In this document: in pieces, positions 42,901 through 54,300 of the stretch | Numbering within the stretch: position 1 is the stretch's first letter | Layout of the letters: each line of letters starts with the position of its first letter | Source of the DNA: Pelodera strongyloides | Taxonomy: Eukaryota; Nematoda; Chromadorea; Rhabditida; Rhabditidae | Reading direction: 5' to 3' | Length of the DNA stretch: 64,000 nucleotides | Assembly (NCBI GenBank): GCA_036852015.1 | Contig: JAANDG010000507.1 | Location: forward strand, 43,334 to 107,333 | Program-made: the position numbers and the translations under genes | The notes under the pieces: generated by a model | The model's database searches: none | Told to the model about the DNA's origin: nothing | What the model saw: the letters and a program-made list of their open reading frames with translations, nothing else

Positions 42901-42972
42901 GCTGCCGCAGAATCTTCTAAAGGGACTGCAGGAGCGCGTGCTCCTGTGGACGCGACTAGTGGCGGGATGTAG
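36904..42972 (+). CDS. Possible DUF1917/C11orf68-like protein with RGG-rich C-terminus
   Basis: Fourteen exons join in phase to 473 residues: 36904-36978, 37456-37564, 37728-37911, 38105-38171, 38471-38562, 38899-39049, 39577-39678, 39995-40067, 40532-40629, 40800-40883, 41342-41412, 41759-41828, 42470-42608, 42866-42972 (TAG). From exon 6 on the chain is firm. The order LMLAEKYGLKSGSWMWF, then a WNVKTRESFRKVMESYFTGA stretch, then VYRRNTNGSLMIRVYN, then CYKYFLKTVLGINQF resembles the eIF4E-like DUF1917 fold (SGKW, W, VY, YK-x-T-x-LGI). That match is from memory and weak. The last 80 residues are an RGG/RG box (YGNRGRGGGNRGFGYRGRG), typical of RNA-binding proteins. The first two exons are the least sure; an alternative exon 3 start is 37668. 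Confidence 0.6.
37015..37035. repeat. Poly-T run
   Basis: About twenty T in a row inside intron 1 of the RGG-tail gene. Confidence 0.8.
38240..38346 (-). mobile_element. tRNA-derived SINE head or tRNA pseudogene
   Basis: On the minus strand GGTGGCGCAGTGCCTAAG resembles an A box and CGTCGGTTCGGCTCATGTCC a B box at tRNA-like spacing. It lies in intron 4 of the RGG-tail gene. A tRNA cloverleaf cannot be completed, so a SINE is preferred. Confidence 0.5.
38615..38794. repeat. Family A inverted-repeat element, ends decayed
   Basis: TCGAAATACCGGCCGG left and CCGGCCAGTATTTCGC right, with the outer TTAA degraded. The interior keeps AATCTAGCTCGATTTTTTAT and TTCATTTGCATAATCTGCAT. Confidence 0.8.
39056..39192. 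repeat. GA-rich minisatellite, about 81-bp period, first two units
   Basis: GAGGGAATACGTTGTGAG begins units at 39056 and 39137, each followed by GAGGAGGGG or GAGGAGGGT, ACGAGAGATGGAGAGAGAGA and a GGTAGAG or GGAAGAA end. A third unit lies beyond the SINE at about 39470-39555. Confidence 0.8.
39199..39457 (-). mobile_element. Full tRNA-derived SINE inserted in a minisatellite
   Basis: On the minus strand CCAGTGGCAGCGCGTTCGTC carries an A box and GACCCGAGTTCGATTCCGGC a B box at tRNA spacing, followed by a body ending CCTTGAATAAAGGTGCACGC and TCTTGAAGCG. A second, headless copy is at 23469-23608. The element separates units of the GA-rich minisatellite in intron 6 of the RGG-tail gene. Confidence 0.75.
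39470..39560. repeat. GA-rich minisatellite, third unit
   Basis: ATTTGTTATGTACGGGAGGG, AATACGCTGTGAGAGAGGAG and GGGACGAGAGATG match the units at 39056-39192. Confidence 0.75.
40895..41065. repeat. Family A inverted-repeat element in intron 10 of the RGG-tail gene
   Basis: TTAA ends, AGCGAAATACCGACCGG left arm, CAGGCTGGTATTTTGCT right arm. It starts 12 bp after the exon 10 donor. Confidence 0.85.
41515..41600. repeat. Partial copy of the ATAATAATTTATT repeat (family E)
   Basis: AATAATAATAATTTATTGGT followed by GATGAAACAACAC resembles one arm end of the palindrome at 35007-35260. Only one end is present. Confidence 0.35.
41972..42422. repeat. Family A element interrupted by a nested insertion
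   Basis: TTAA ends (41972-41975, 42419-42422), AGCGAAATACCGGCCGG left arm and ATCGGCGGGTGTTTCGCT right arm. It is 451 bp rather than the usual 165-185. The family interior breaks after CTCGAATTTA (about 42040) and resumes at AATTTAACTCGATTTTTTAT (about 42317), so about 275 bp of unrelated DNA has been inserted. Confidence 0.75.
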
Positions 42973-43647
42973 GTGGAAGAGCGCGAAATGGGTCGCTAAA
43001 TATGATACTCCGCGCAGAAAACTGCCGCGGGATGCGCTGAATGTGTGCAATTCCAGTTGTGTGATATTGAGCGCGCGGATTGTGCGCCAGGGGAGAGCCA
43101 AAGGAACTGCACAAGTTTGGCGCATTCCTCGAGAATTATAGGATTCGGTCATCTCGTGTTGCTGATCCTCTCTTACTCTTTGGACACTTTGCTATCGAGA
43201 GCATGAGTCATGAGTTACACGTATTATTATTTACGCATCGGTATCTGTTTGTATGATATACATTTTTTGTGTGTAAAACTTGTACTTGTCATATTTGCGT
43301 AGTATTTTGTATCAGGTGCACAGGGTGGTGTGCTGGAACAGTTTTAAGTATATTAGTTTTTCGATTCGCTTTTGAACAGGGTACCCTTTGATTCGCTTTA
43401 CTGATTGTGAGGACTATTATTTTTCCGGTGATATTTTAGTCGTACGATTTTCCGTTCTTGTCGTTCGCGCTTGCCCTGGCCCTGCATTCAGTTTCATTTT
43501 GCTCATCTGATGGTGTAATGAAAGTACGGTGTAGTAGTATTTTATTATATTTTTTTTTGTGGCAAGGACCACTTTACTTACCAAGTAGTACCTTTTAGTT
43601 ACGAATTAACTTGTTTAGAATTACTTTTGAATATTTGGAAAGTATGC

Positions 43648-43696
43648 TGGTTGGAATACTACAGTATTCTGAACATATTACAGTATTCCAACCAGT
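43648..43696. repeat. Short inverted repeat
   Basis: CTGGTTGGAATACTACAGTA at the left pairs with ACAGTATTCCAACCAG at the right, separated by about 12 bp. Confidence 0.7.
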
Positions 43697-44096
43697 AGAG
43701 CGTTTTTACTAACTACAGTGGTACATAAATAGTTTATACAATTTACGATTAATGGTTTTGGGTTGCTTAATTGGAAGAATAAAGAATGAAATAAAAAAGA
43801 ATGGAGGAATGTTTCAGTGTGATTTTTTTTCTACGGTGATGGATTTCGTTTCGTTGCACGTAAGTATAGTTATTGCGGTCACTGCCGAATGAAGTAAGTA
43901 TAATAAAAAAAACGGATCCACAATGTGATTTTACAAAAAAACGTGGAGTTATGTGTAACATCAGAAAATATTTATAGAAACAAGCCTTGTGGGCCTTGCG
44001 CAGGTAATTTTCATAAATGATCGTATAACGTACACTATTTTTTTATTATTATTTGAAAATGTAGGGAGTCATGAAACCAAGGCTGCGACACTCTGG

Positions 44097-44243
44097 AGTT
44101 GACACCCTAAGACACTCTCCGACGGCTATCGGCCACACGGACCTATACTTGCAGTGTGGGCCTGAACCTCGGGCAGGATGCGAACCCGCGTTGTGAGCAC
44201 GGTAGACAAGAGCTATGGCACTGCGCTACGCGGCTATTGCTGC
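44097..44243 (-). mobile_element. tRNA-derived SINE or tRNA pseudogene
   Basis: On the minus strand GCCGCGTAGCGCAGTGCCAT gives an A box and CAACGCGGGTTCGCATCCTG a B box. A tail of about 75 bp follows. The 3' half does not complete a tRNA acceptor stem. Confidence 0.5.
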
Positions 44244-44781
44244 ATGGGAGAGAAATGCACATCAATGCAGAGAGCTGCTGAACTTAGAACTATAAATACC
44301 TTCTTGTGAAAAATACATGAACATTAACTTTATTAATGCAGTGTAAGAATAAATATTTATTATTCGTTGAGCAACACATAGTGTCCAAGGTTGACAGAAA
44401 ATAAAATTGTTGTGAATTGTTCAAATATTTCCAAAACTTTTGTGAAATTCATAAGCTAGCCTTGACGAAGCAAGGCTATTTTATACAGTGAATTTGAGTA
44501 GATGAATTATGATTATTTCTTGGGTTTTCTCGGATTTCCATCCTGAAAAAAATATTGAATGAAAGTTGCCAAAATTCGCTGTATTGAAAGCGATGCAACA
44601 TCAGGTTTTTGATACGTTTTTTGGACGTTCTTCCCACGGGAAACAGGAATGCGTTTTTTTTTATGACCGACTGTTTTATGAACGTTTTTTTATGAGTGTC
44701 CCTAATGTATCCCTAATGCCCCTTCCCACATGTATGCAAATAGGTGCGCGATACTGCGCGAGTTCTTTTCATTAGTCAAAT

Positions 44782-44787
44782 TTTATT
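44782..44787 (-). terminator. Candidate poly(A) signal of the cysteine-pair receptor gene
   Basis: AATAAA on the minus strand about 190 bp past the stop at 44976. Confidence 0.35.
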
Positions 44788-44975
44788 CATTTGCAAACAG
44801 CAGCAGTTGTTCAACCTGTGCTTCAAAAACCGACCCTTATTGGAACTATCATTGACTAGGGAATTTAGGAGCGTGATGCAAAGTCCTTTTGTACGACATC
44901 TAGAATTAAAAGCGAACCTCACCTTTTTGGTTAATAAACAACGCGAAAATGGAAGAAATATTGGCACAATACACT

Positions 44976-47900
44976 TCAAAACTTCAAACGGTGACTATCT
45001 GAAAGAATGGTATATAGCCAATTTTCGCACTCACCCTGGCGCGCCGCGCATAATGGGCACATAATGAGTGCCGACGGTGGGCCAGAAAGAAATATGCCGA
45101 TGGTGCGCGAACGGATACAAACCTCGCAAGGTGGATTTGAGGCCTGACTCTTGGGCCTCTTTTCGGCTGAGTTCCTGCCTTGCATTTCCAGACTGGGCTG
45201 GGGTTGGAGACTTCGTAAACTGGCAGATGCCGTAGTCGACAAAACAGAATTGACGGTAGACATGGATGTTGAAGGGCTTGTGATCGTGGATGCACTCGAT
45301 AGGCAGCTCTTCTGAAATGCACGCGCATACACACCCATAAACACACGCAAGCACGTACACACGACACGCACAAAACACACACGGACACACATATACACAT
45401 ACACACCGCACGCACGCACGCACACACACAAACAAAAACGTACATACGCACACACGTATGCACATACACACACACGCACATGTGTACACACACGCACATA
45501 CTTACATCGAGCTCTGCCAACTTGAGCCTTGCACTCGGTGTGTCCTGAGCCCTCAGGTCATCCTTCATCTTCTCAACTTGCCATTGACGTCTTATAAGGA
45601 GGAACCAAAAACCGGCGCCCAATAAGACGACAATGATTCCAAATATCATTCCAGCCAGGGAAAAGATGCTGAAATAGTAAAATTGCGACTTCCCTGTGTA
45701 GATTTAGCATACAATTGACAGCTTTCTCGATTCTCCGGCTTACATTTATAAGTGCCGAAGAAACTAGAAAATACGCGGGCATGTATGTCCTCCCCATATT
45801 TGTAATTGCGTACCATATAGAAACTGTAGACAAAATGCTCCGCCTACCGTATGTTTGCCGTGTACGCATGAAGGACGCGTTCACATCCTTCCTCCTCAAC
45901 ACGTTGACAGAACGCATGGATTCGCTGAAAGCACAATTCCCTGTCAAAGAGTCTTTTCCCGCAATATTCAAAACAGAGCCAGCGTCACCTACCTACGCGA
46001 CAGATTATAAAATCATCCCGTTTCCGACGCTGCATTATTTTTCTGCATAAAATACGAAAGAATTTTGTTCATTTGCATGTGCCATACGTGTTCTTCAAGT
46101 GAAAGGAAAGGAAAGCGAAATAAATTTGCTCATCAATACTTTGCATTCCATTGAGTGAAGATCCCGACCCTTTTCGCACCACGTCGCAAACGTTTCCTTG
46201 ATTCCATTCAGCTGGCGTATCTTCTGGAAGATAGGGAAGTAAATAGTGCTGTTAGGTAGCTAGTGATGACATGTTGTAAACTGTGTGGTGAAACTCCGCG
46301 CCATCGCCGAGCACAAAAAAGGGGCCGCCGCTGGTGCGCGGTGGGTGCGCCACAGGTGTTTAATTTCACTTGGCACACCATTTAGGGAAGGCGCGGCAGG
46401 TGCGCCAGTGGTGCGGCGCCGCACGTGTTTCACGTTGATGTTGCAAATGTTACTAAATCCTTCCTTTGCAATTAATCTATAACCTTTTTTGTGCGCCTAA
46501 AATGATGTTATTCTCATAGGACGGGAGTAACCAACCATGCGGTCATAATAAAGCAAATAAAATTCACATTCAGTAGCCTTTCGCATGCTCGTTCTCCTTG
46601 AACCGCGTGACACCGTGAGTGAAGATTTTTGGCGGTATTCTATGATAATTTAAATTACATTTATAAAATAATAGTATTATCTAAGAACCTAAATTTCTAA
46701 TCTCTCTTATCTTACGTTCAGTATTACTGCCACACGAAGGCATCTATACAATATCTGACAACATTTTTGGTAGCACAAACTAATTATATTTTACTGATAA
46801 AAAAGTCGGAATATACATAATCAAAATAAGCCTAAATGGTTTCATAAATCATAAAGAACTCACCAGGGTCATCTTATCATACAACTGATTGCAGTTGTCT
46901 AATTGTCCACTTGTCGGGAATTCTACGTCGCAGTTCTTCTCCAGAGCGTCGATGCACGCTTCTTTTCCTACACCACAAAAAATAAGGCCATTAAATAAAC
47001 TATTATATTATATTAATTTATATTTTGCATATAAATATTATATACTACATTACATTATATATTATATTGTATTATATTAATTAATTAATTCATCAGGGAT
47101 AAAATTTCAATCAGAAATACTCACTGTCAGAAATACTTCCTGGTTTCCTAAAAAGAGACAAACAAGGATACGGATACGGTACTTTATTATTCCGTAGTTA
47201 ATCACAAACTACAAACCATCTTCTGTGGAGCACACTTCCGGATCAAGTTTATTTAGGAATTGTTCAGTAATCCGCTTGCAGTCGCGCGTGTTGGACAACT
47301 TTTCGCAGCGCTCGAAAAAGGCCTGGAATTTAGGGCCATAACCATAACTCCATGAAAATTCGTGAAGATTGCGATGCTTAAAGTGAAACGCACGATGCTT
47401 TGGCGATTTGTGCCAGCTTTGCGTGAACAGTGAGTTGTTTCCTGTTAAAGTGCGAAAATAACTTTGGTTGTACTTATTATAGTAATTCAAGAAAGTACAA
47501 CTTAATTATTAGTTTCCAAAAAAATCGTGGCGAAGGCGCAAATAAGCTTACCTGACATCCTGGCAAATCCAGTGTTTTTGAGCACCAAATCTCAAAAACG
47601 ATCTCGCCACGACCGACGAGCAGTGATGCCTATAACACTGCTGTGGATAAAAGATAAAATTGAAGAATTAAGTTCATGTGCATTTGAAAATATGTCTGAA
47701 ATATGCGAAGTGCCTAATGTTGCTGACATTGATAACGTTGACTTTATTTGAATTCACCTGGGCTAGCGATTCACAAGTGTGATAGTCCCTTTCACAAACT
47801 GTCCCGAGTCGTTCAATTTTTGCCTGAAAAAGCGACAAGTGTATTTTCTAAAATGCGCGCCCAGAGAGCGCTTCGGGATTCACTGTTACCGTAATCACTC

Positions 47901-49396
47901 GCACATGTTGTTTTTATTTTTTTTTGGGATTGTCTGCAAGAATGATTACGTCAATTACTATGTCGTTTTTAGTTCCTTAGTGTGTTTTATTATCGATTTG
48001 TTTATATGTTCCATTTGTGTTGTCAATAATTTTCCACGTAAGCCGTATATGTTTGGGGTGATGTTGTAATATATATATTCTTTAGGCTGTATATCGGTAC
48101 AAGAAATGATATATCTCTCGCTAAGAGCCACATCAATTTTGTTTGTATTCGTGTTACTATTCCGAACACTGAGGAAACTTGGCCGGTGCGCGGCCTACAC
48201 CAGGCCCGAAAAAGGTGGGCCGCCTACACCTCGCCTACACCAGGCGCACGTCTCGCCCAGAGAAGGAGAGTAGCTCCGTGTGACATGAAAAGGTGGGCGG
48301 CTCGTGGGCCTGAGGTGCGCCTGGTGTAGGCCTGGTGTAGGCGAACAAAAAGGCACGTTATACTAAAGTTACACAGGGAAGGGTCCCTCTATTGATCGTT
48401 TCTACGCAGCCAAACGAGACGTCGCACTTCTCGCAAGCAACCGTTCGAAATTAACTTATTTATGTTTATACTTGTCTTCATTTTTCATTGTGGAGTTATT
48501 TCTTTTATAGCTTTATTGTTGCCCATTCAATTAAGTTGATTAACTGTGCTATCCAGCTATTGGTTGTTGTTAATTGCACTATGTTTAATATTTGTTTGCG
48601 GAATTCGTTCTTACACCTGATTTTGTGGATTATAACTAAGTGTAAGATATGAACGAATTCCACAAACCAATATTAAACATAGTAAAATGGTAAAATCAAA
48701 AATTAACGGTAAAATCATGAGGTCAACACATGTTTGTTTTGTTGCTCTATTCTATTACTGACATACTGTCATAATATTACTGACATACGCTTCAAGTTTG
48801 AATTTAGGGAAATAATCTACATATACCATATACCACAGGATCGCGAGTGCCGTACTTTCGACAAAAATGCAGGAATACAAGTAGTGTAAAGGTAAGCGTT
48901 TGATTCCGAAAATGATAATGCCGCTTTTCTTTTTTTCTAGCATGAATAGAGTATTCTTTTATTCAAGTAGGTTCGGTTCAAATATGCTTAAACGACATGA
49001 ATATGAAAACCTTTTCGTGTCACACGCTTGCCACTTATTAAATCGAATCAATCTTCAGAGAGACATTGCACTAACGCCACGCATTCTTGATTGACTGAAA
49101 TTATGGTCCGTCATACTGTAAAGGTGAGCTTTTCTAAAATATGTTTTTAATGCTAACTAATGTTGAAGCCTATGATCCTTTTAAAAATGTGCGTATTCAT
49201 CGTTTAATTTCTTTTTCTACCGCAGTTCTTTTCAGGTATTGGAGAAAATTGTGATCAGAACAACGAAGGCTAGCTACTTTACTTTGGGCCAAACTAAATA
49301 TGAGCCACAGGACAGGAAAATGAACATGCAAAAGGAACTTGAAAGTTAGTTTTTATGAGTAGTATTTTTAGTTATTTGTTATTATTATTGTTATAC

Positions 49397-49467
<71 letters not shown>

Positions 49468-51263
49468 GTATAATTTAAAAGAACGCAAAGCAATCCGGAA
49501 TATGGTGTGGCCAAAATGTGTGAAGCGTCCATATCTGAACAGTTCTTGACTATTCTTAGTCATAGGCTTTAGTATTAGGTTTTAAACAAGTGTTATTTTT
49601 ATTGCATTTCAGTGGTAATTCGTGGCATCAACGAGGAATGGTGTAGCACATAGAGAAGCAACAAGCAGTTGCAGGCCCGAAGATACTCTGAAGCTGAAGG
49701 AATACTTCGCTGCTGCGACCAAGATTTTCGTTATGTAATGGTTTTCGATATTCTATTTTGTTGTACATGGACACCGCTCCCTAGAATTTGTTTTGCTTGC
49801 TTCTGTATATAAGAGTATATAAGCGCTCATCGTGAGTGGTCATAGTTTACCTTGCACAAATTACTGATTTTATGTATGGATTAGTAACGATTAAAGAGCT
49901 CTGCGATTCAACATTACTCTCTTGGATCATTGCACTAGAAACAAGCGATGTAGATGCGTATAGTGTATTCAAACGATATATATGTGTCTTATAGATGTGT
50001 TCTAAACAATCTAGTTATCGTTTTAGCTCTGATAGTTAGGAAAACTCTTTCTACGAAAGTCGTGTTTTTATCTAGTAGGTTAGACTCCTGCCAAGTAGCC
50101 AATTATGTCCTATTACAAATTGCAAATTTTATACATTTTGCTTATTATATTTATATACATAGAGACAATTTTATGTTTTTTTATGACCGTTGTATTTTAT
50201 TGTAAAATAATAAACATACTTTAAAATGTTTTGTGTCGATTGGTGGCTGTTTCTGTTTTAATGTTTATTAATTTTTATTTAAGCTAATAAGAAGTGGGCG
50301 GGGCGGGTCACGCCCATTTTTTCCAAAGTTCGCCTACACCAGGCCTACACCAGGCCCACACCAGGCGCACCTCGCGCCGGCACCTGGCCTACGCTGCGCC
50401 CGAAATGGGTGGGCCGCCACGTCTGGGCCCACACATTTTTTGTAGGCCGCGCACCGGCCATATGCCGGCTGCGCACGCGCCAAAGTATCGCGTTGAAAAG
50501 ATGGTTTCCCGGCTGTTTTGCATCCTTTGTTTGAAAAATTCGACGAGGCTGTTCCATCTGGATATATTTTCAAGAGCTGGTATGGTCTGTCGGAAATATA
50601 ACGGAAAACGGGACGCGGATATTGTCGGCGGAAACATTAAATAAACAGGTTCGTGAATATTACCTTCGAATCGGTAGCCAACCCGATTAGGTCGCGACAT
50701 CGGTCGCTGATCGTAGAATATTCCTTGCCCTCCTTTATAGCACAACTCTTGCTCAAACGGTCCACGCATGTGTCAAACTGAAAAGGCTTCAATAGGGAAA
50801 GAGCAGGGGAAGCTGAAGGAAAGCGAGGGAAAAATTTCAAGAGGGTAGTGGAGAGAGAGAGAGAGAGAGAAAGGACATATTACATCAGGTTGATGATTTT
50901 CCTGAGCATGCTGAGCATGGTAACTGCGCATAAAAAACCCTCAAAATACTGTGTTTTGTAATTGTGGCCCATGAAGTACTCTAATTGTAAGAGATAATAA
51001 CCAACTACCTCATCTCTTCGCCTGCAGGCTGCATTCTCAATTTTGATGCACTGATCACTGTGAAACTCTTTGCACTGGTTGTCGATCATCTGTAAGATCA
51101 ATTTGTTAGCCATACCGGACCCATAATTCCAATAACAACAAGCACAAGTATTGTGAAACATTAAATCAGCTAATCTCTTCTGGCTATTAAACTGGCGAAT
51201 TTCGTCTCGATTTATGGTCGCATGCGCTTTTATTTGTCATATGTAAGTCCATTTCTAAGGTAT

Positions 51264-51322
<59 letters not shown>

Positions 51323-54300
51323 TATATATATAATAGTCGGCTTGATATGAGAGCGCGCACACTAGAATGGTTACCTCACAAATAATTGTGCTATTTGCCG
51401 AGAGGCAGTACGTATCATAAAGGTTTTCTAGTAGGTTGTCACTCATTGTCGACGCCTCCTGGAAGTGGAAAAAAAATTGAAGAACCGTTATTGTTTCACT
51501 CTGTGGAAATCATCAACTGCTAAAATTACTATCAACAAATAACAAACCTGGAATAGATTCCGACAAAGAGTTTGATCCAAGTCGCAAAGGGCACCCAGGT
51601 CTGCGGCAAAGAGCGCCTAGAATACAAGCGGTGATCACCGCGCAGTATACCGACCGAAACCATGAAAACGAAAATTTAGTGCGGGCTACCAAGAAAGTAT
51701 TTGCATCATGCAAACTTTAGTGCAACGTATTGTGGGCGGAGTCACCATGATTTTACGCGGAACAAAGTTAAGTACATTCAATGAACTCTGGTACCACGGC
51801 GTTCAGCCTTCACCACAGTCGAAAGTTCAATTTCGACTTCACAAGGCAAGTACCGGGATGAGCCCCAAAGACCCCTAACGAAGTTATATCCATATGTTGC
51901 AGCTAATGAATACCTGGTCGGATGTCAGAGTGGCCTTGGCAATGGAGCAAACATGGGAATCTTGTTGATCCTGAGCATCCTTCAAGCAGTAGCCTTCAAT
52001 CATTTCCAGACTCAGTTTTGGATTTCGACGCAGTGTCTCGACTTCTTCTTCATCTTTGACATATTCGAGGAGCCGATTGCATGCCTTGATGTTTGCGTGT
52101 ACTTTGCACTGATCGACGTATGTCTTAAAATAATAATACGATATCATTAAACACAATGACAAGAAGAAATTGGTGAAACAAAAACAATATTTACTCGATG
52201 CGGCTAAACCCGTGCCTGAATTTATCCGGAAACTGAGCAATGTTCGAATTTCGAATTCCAATTTTTCAAGAAATGAGAAATTGTCTATCAAACATTTTGT
52301 ATGACAAATAGGGGTCACCTTGCATAAATTTGTAATGGTATAGTCTCTACCACACGATCCACCCAAATCCTCTGCTATTTTGGTAACATTATCGAACAAA
52401 TGCTGAAAATAGCAATCCTGTATTGCAGCGTACCAATGTTACGCTACGCTACAACTACACATTGAACGAATAGGAAACATTAACTTCAACACGTAAACAC
52501 CATTCATAAATAGTTCTCAGCATTTCCGGTATTCAAGGTAACCTGATTATTACAAACAACTAAGTACCTGTACCAAAAAATTTTGAGTGAACCATGACGA
52601 TTATTACCTTGACAATGCGCTGGCAACGTTTTTCACTGAGAGATACCCTTTCGGAGCACAACTCTTGCACCGCCTTTGTCTTCACAACATACGTGGACTG
52701 AATGCAGAAGATTTAAACGATAGCGTGACTCAACATAATAAATGGAAACTTGTTGAGAGCTGCTATATACGTCAACGGTCACATACCATTTGTATTACTC
52801 AAAATTTACGGTTAGAAAACGACCTACCTCTTCTGCGGACAAAAACTCAACGCAAATGGCCGTTGGACTTTTAATGCCACACAACTTTTCCAAATTATTT
52901 AAAGTATCTTCAACATCGGTGCCATTCAAATTATCCATTGCCAGTCGCAAGTTGTACCTGCCAACTTTTTTAAGAATAATCACCCGAATTTCTTCCCGGC
53001 CGACGCAGGTGCCCGGAATTCTAATTCTTAAAGCGAAATGCCAGCCTCTTTGGAAAATTTGCATATGATCAGCAAATCCTATGTATCCTATGCTAATTTT
53101 GTACGATTGCCGTGGACGATCGTACAAAATTAGCATAGGATACATAGGATTTGCTTATCATATGCAAATTTTCCAAAGGAGCTAGCATTTAGCTCTAATC
53201 CGGCATTGTGCAATATTTTATTTTGCACATGACTAAAATCAATAATCGCCGACCGTCGAAAAAGGCGGTTTGACGCACACCGCGCGAGAAGCTCACCCAC
53301 AGCTTCGCAACTATGAAGCCTGTTTTCCTATGTCTCTTTCAGGGAAGTTACACTTGGCTGACACACATTTAATAATAATGGTTACTTCCAGGTTATCTCC
53401 ACACTAATCTGACTATCACGAAAAACTTGGGGGACTCAGAGGCACTCGTGCACGCATAGACAATAAATCGTACAAACGCGCAACGAAAACAAGCTTGGCA
53501 TCAACAACAATCGGCACATTATTCGGAAGCGAGAGGGAGGAAGCACAGGTCAGTTCTATAGGATCAGAGTACTGCTTTATAACTACTTTAATGTCGTCAA
53601 TTTTGTGGTCTTTATGAATTCACCAGACGGTCTAAACGAACTGCCATGTTTTTTCCCCTGATATCTCTCACTGATTCTTGAGGTAGCCGGATATTTATTC
53701 GCTCCCTTCTAGTACTGGATACACATGTACAAATTCGTTTGGATAGAGGGTTCATGTCGCCAATTGCTTTATAAAACTAGACACACCTGCTTTTTACATC
53801 ACCGCAACCATTCGACCCGTCCGGAAAATATTGTTCGCATAACTCGGCCAACCACAAAATTTGTTTGTCAGATCGCTTTATATACGCTTGATATCTATTC
53901 ACAATTTGCCTGACAGAACTTTATATCAAGCAACTGCCAAAAACGCAAACAGAAAGTGGAAATAGTAAACTGCGACAAAGTTAAACAGGGAAAATCTTCT
54001 GTGAACCATTTCAATTGTAATACCTAACCGAATGAATTGAAACGTCAAAATATTGACTCACACTACATCCTGGCACAAGTTCCGTCAAACATGCTTGCAT
54101 ATACGTCGGAGAAACCAAGGCGTCTTGGAAAAGACGCTAAAAGTTTCAGAAATTATTATGTGAAAGCAAGTATAAACATATGAAAGCAAATATCCACTGG
54201 ACGATATTAACATCTAATTTTATGAATTCGAACTCGCATTTTCGCCTATCCGGGCCAATGCGTAGACAATTACGAAAAGTCAAACCTTTTCGTAAAGTTG

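Larger units (their letters stand above)
42973..44975. other. Convergent intergenic region
   Basis: It separates the plus-strand RGG-tail gene from the end of the minus-strand cysteine-rich gene. It contains AATAAA at about 43778 (+), a small inverted repeat at 43648-43696, a tRNA-like SINE at 44097-44243 and a minus-strand AATAAA at 44782-44787. The ORFs at 42862-43152 are the last exon and its shadows. Confidence 0.5.

Noticed and set aside
44984..45649. Long minus-strand ORFs rich in Cys and Val
   Set aside because: They read through the CA/TG microsatellite at 45333-45501, which is an intron; only the flanking exons are coding.
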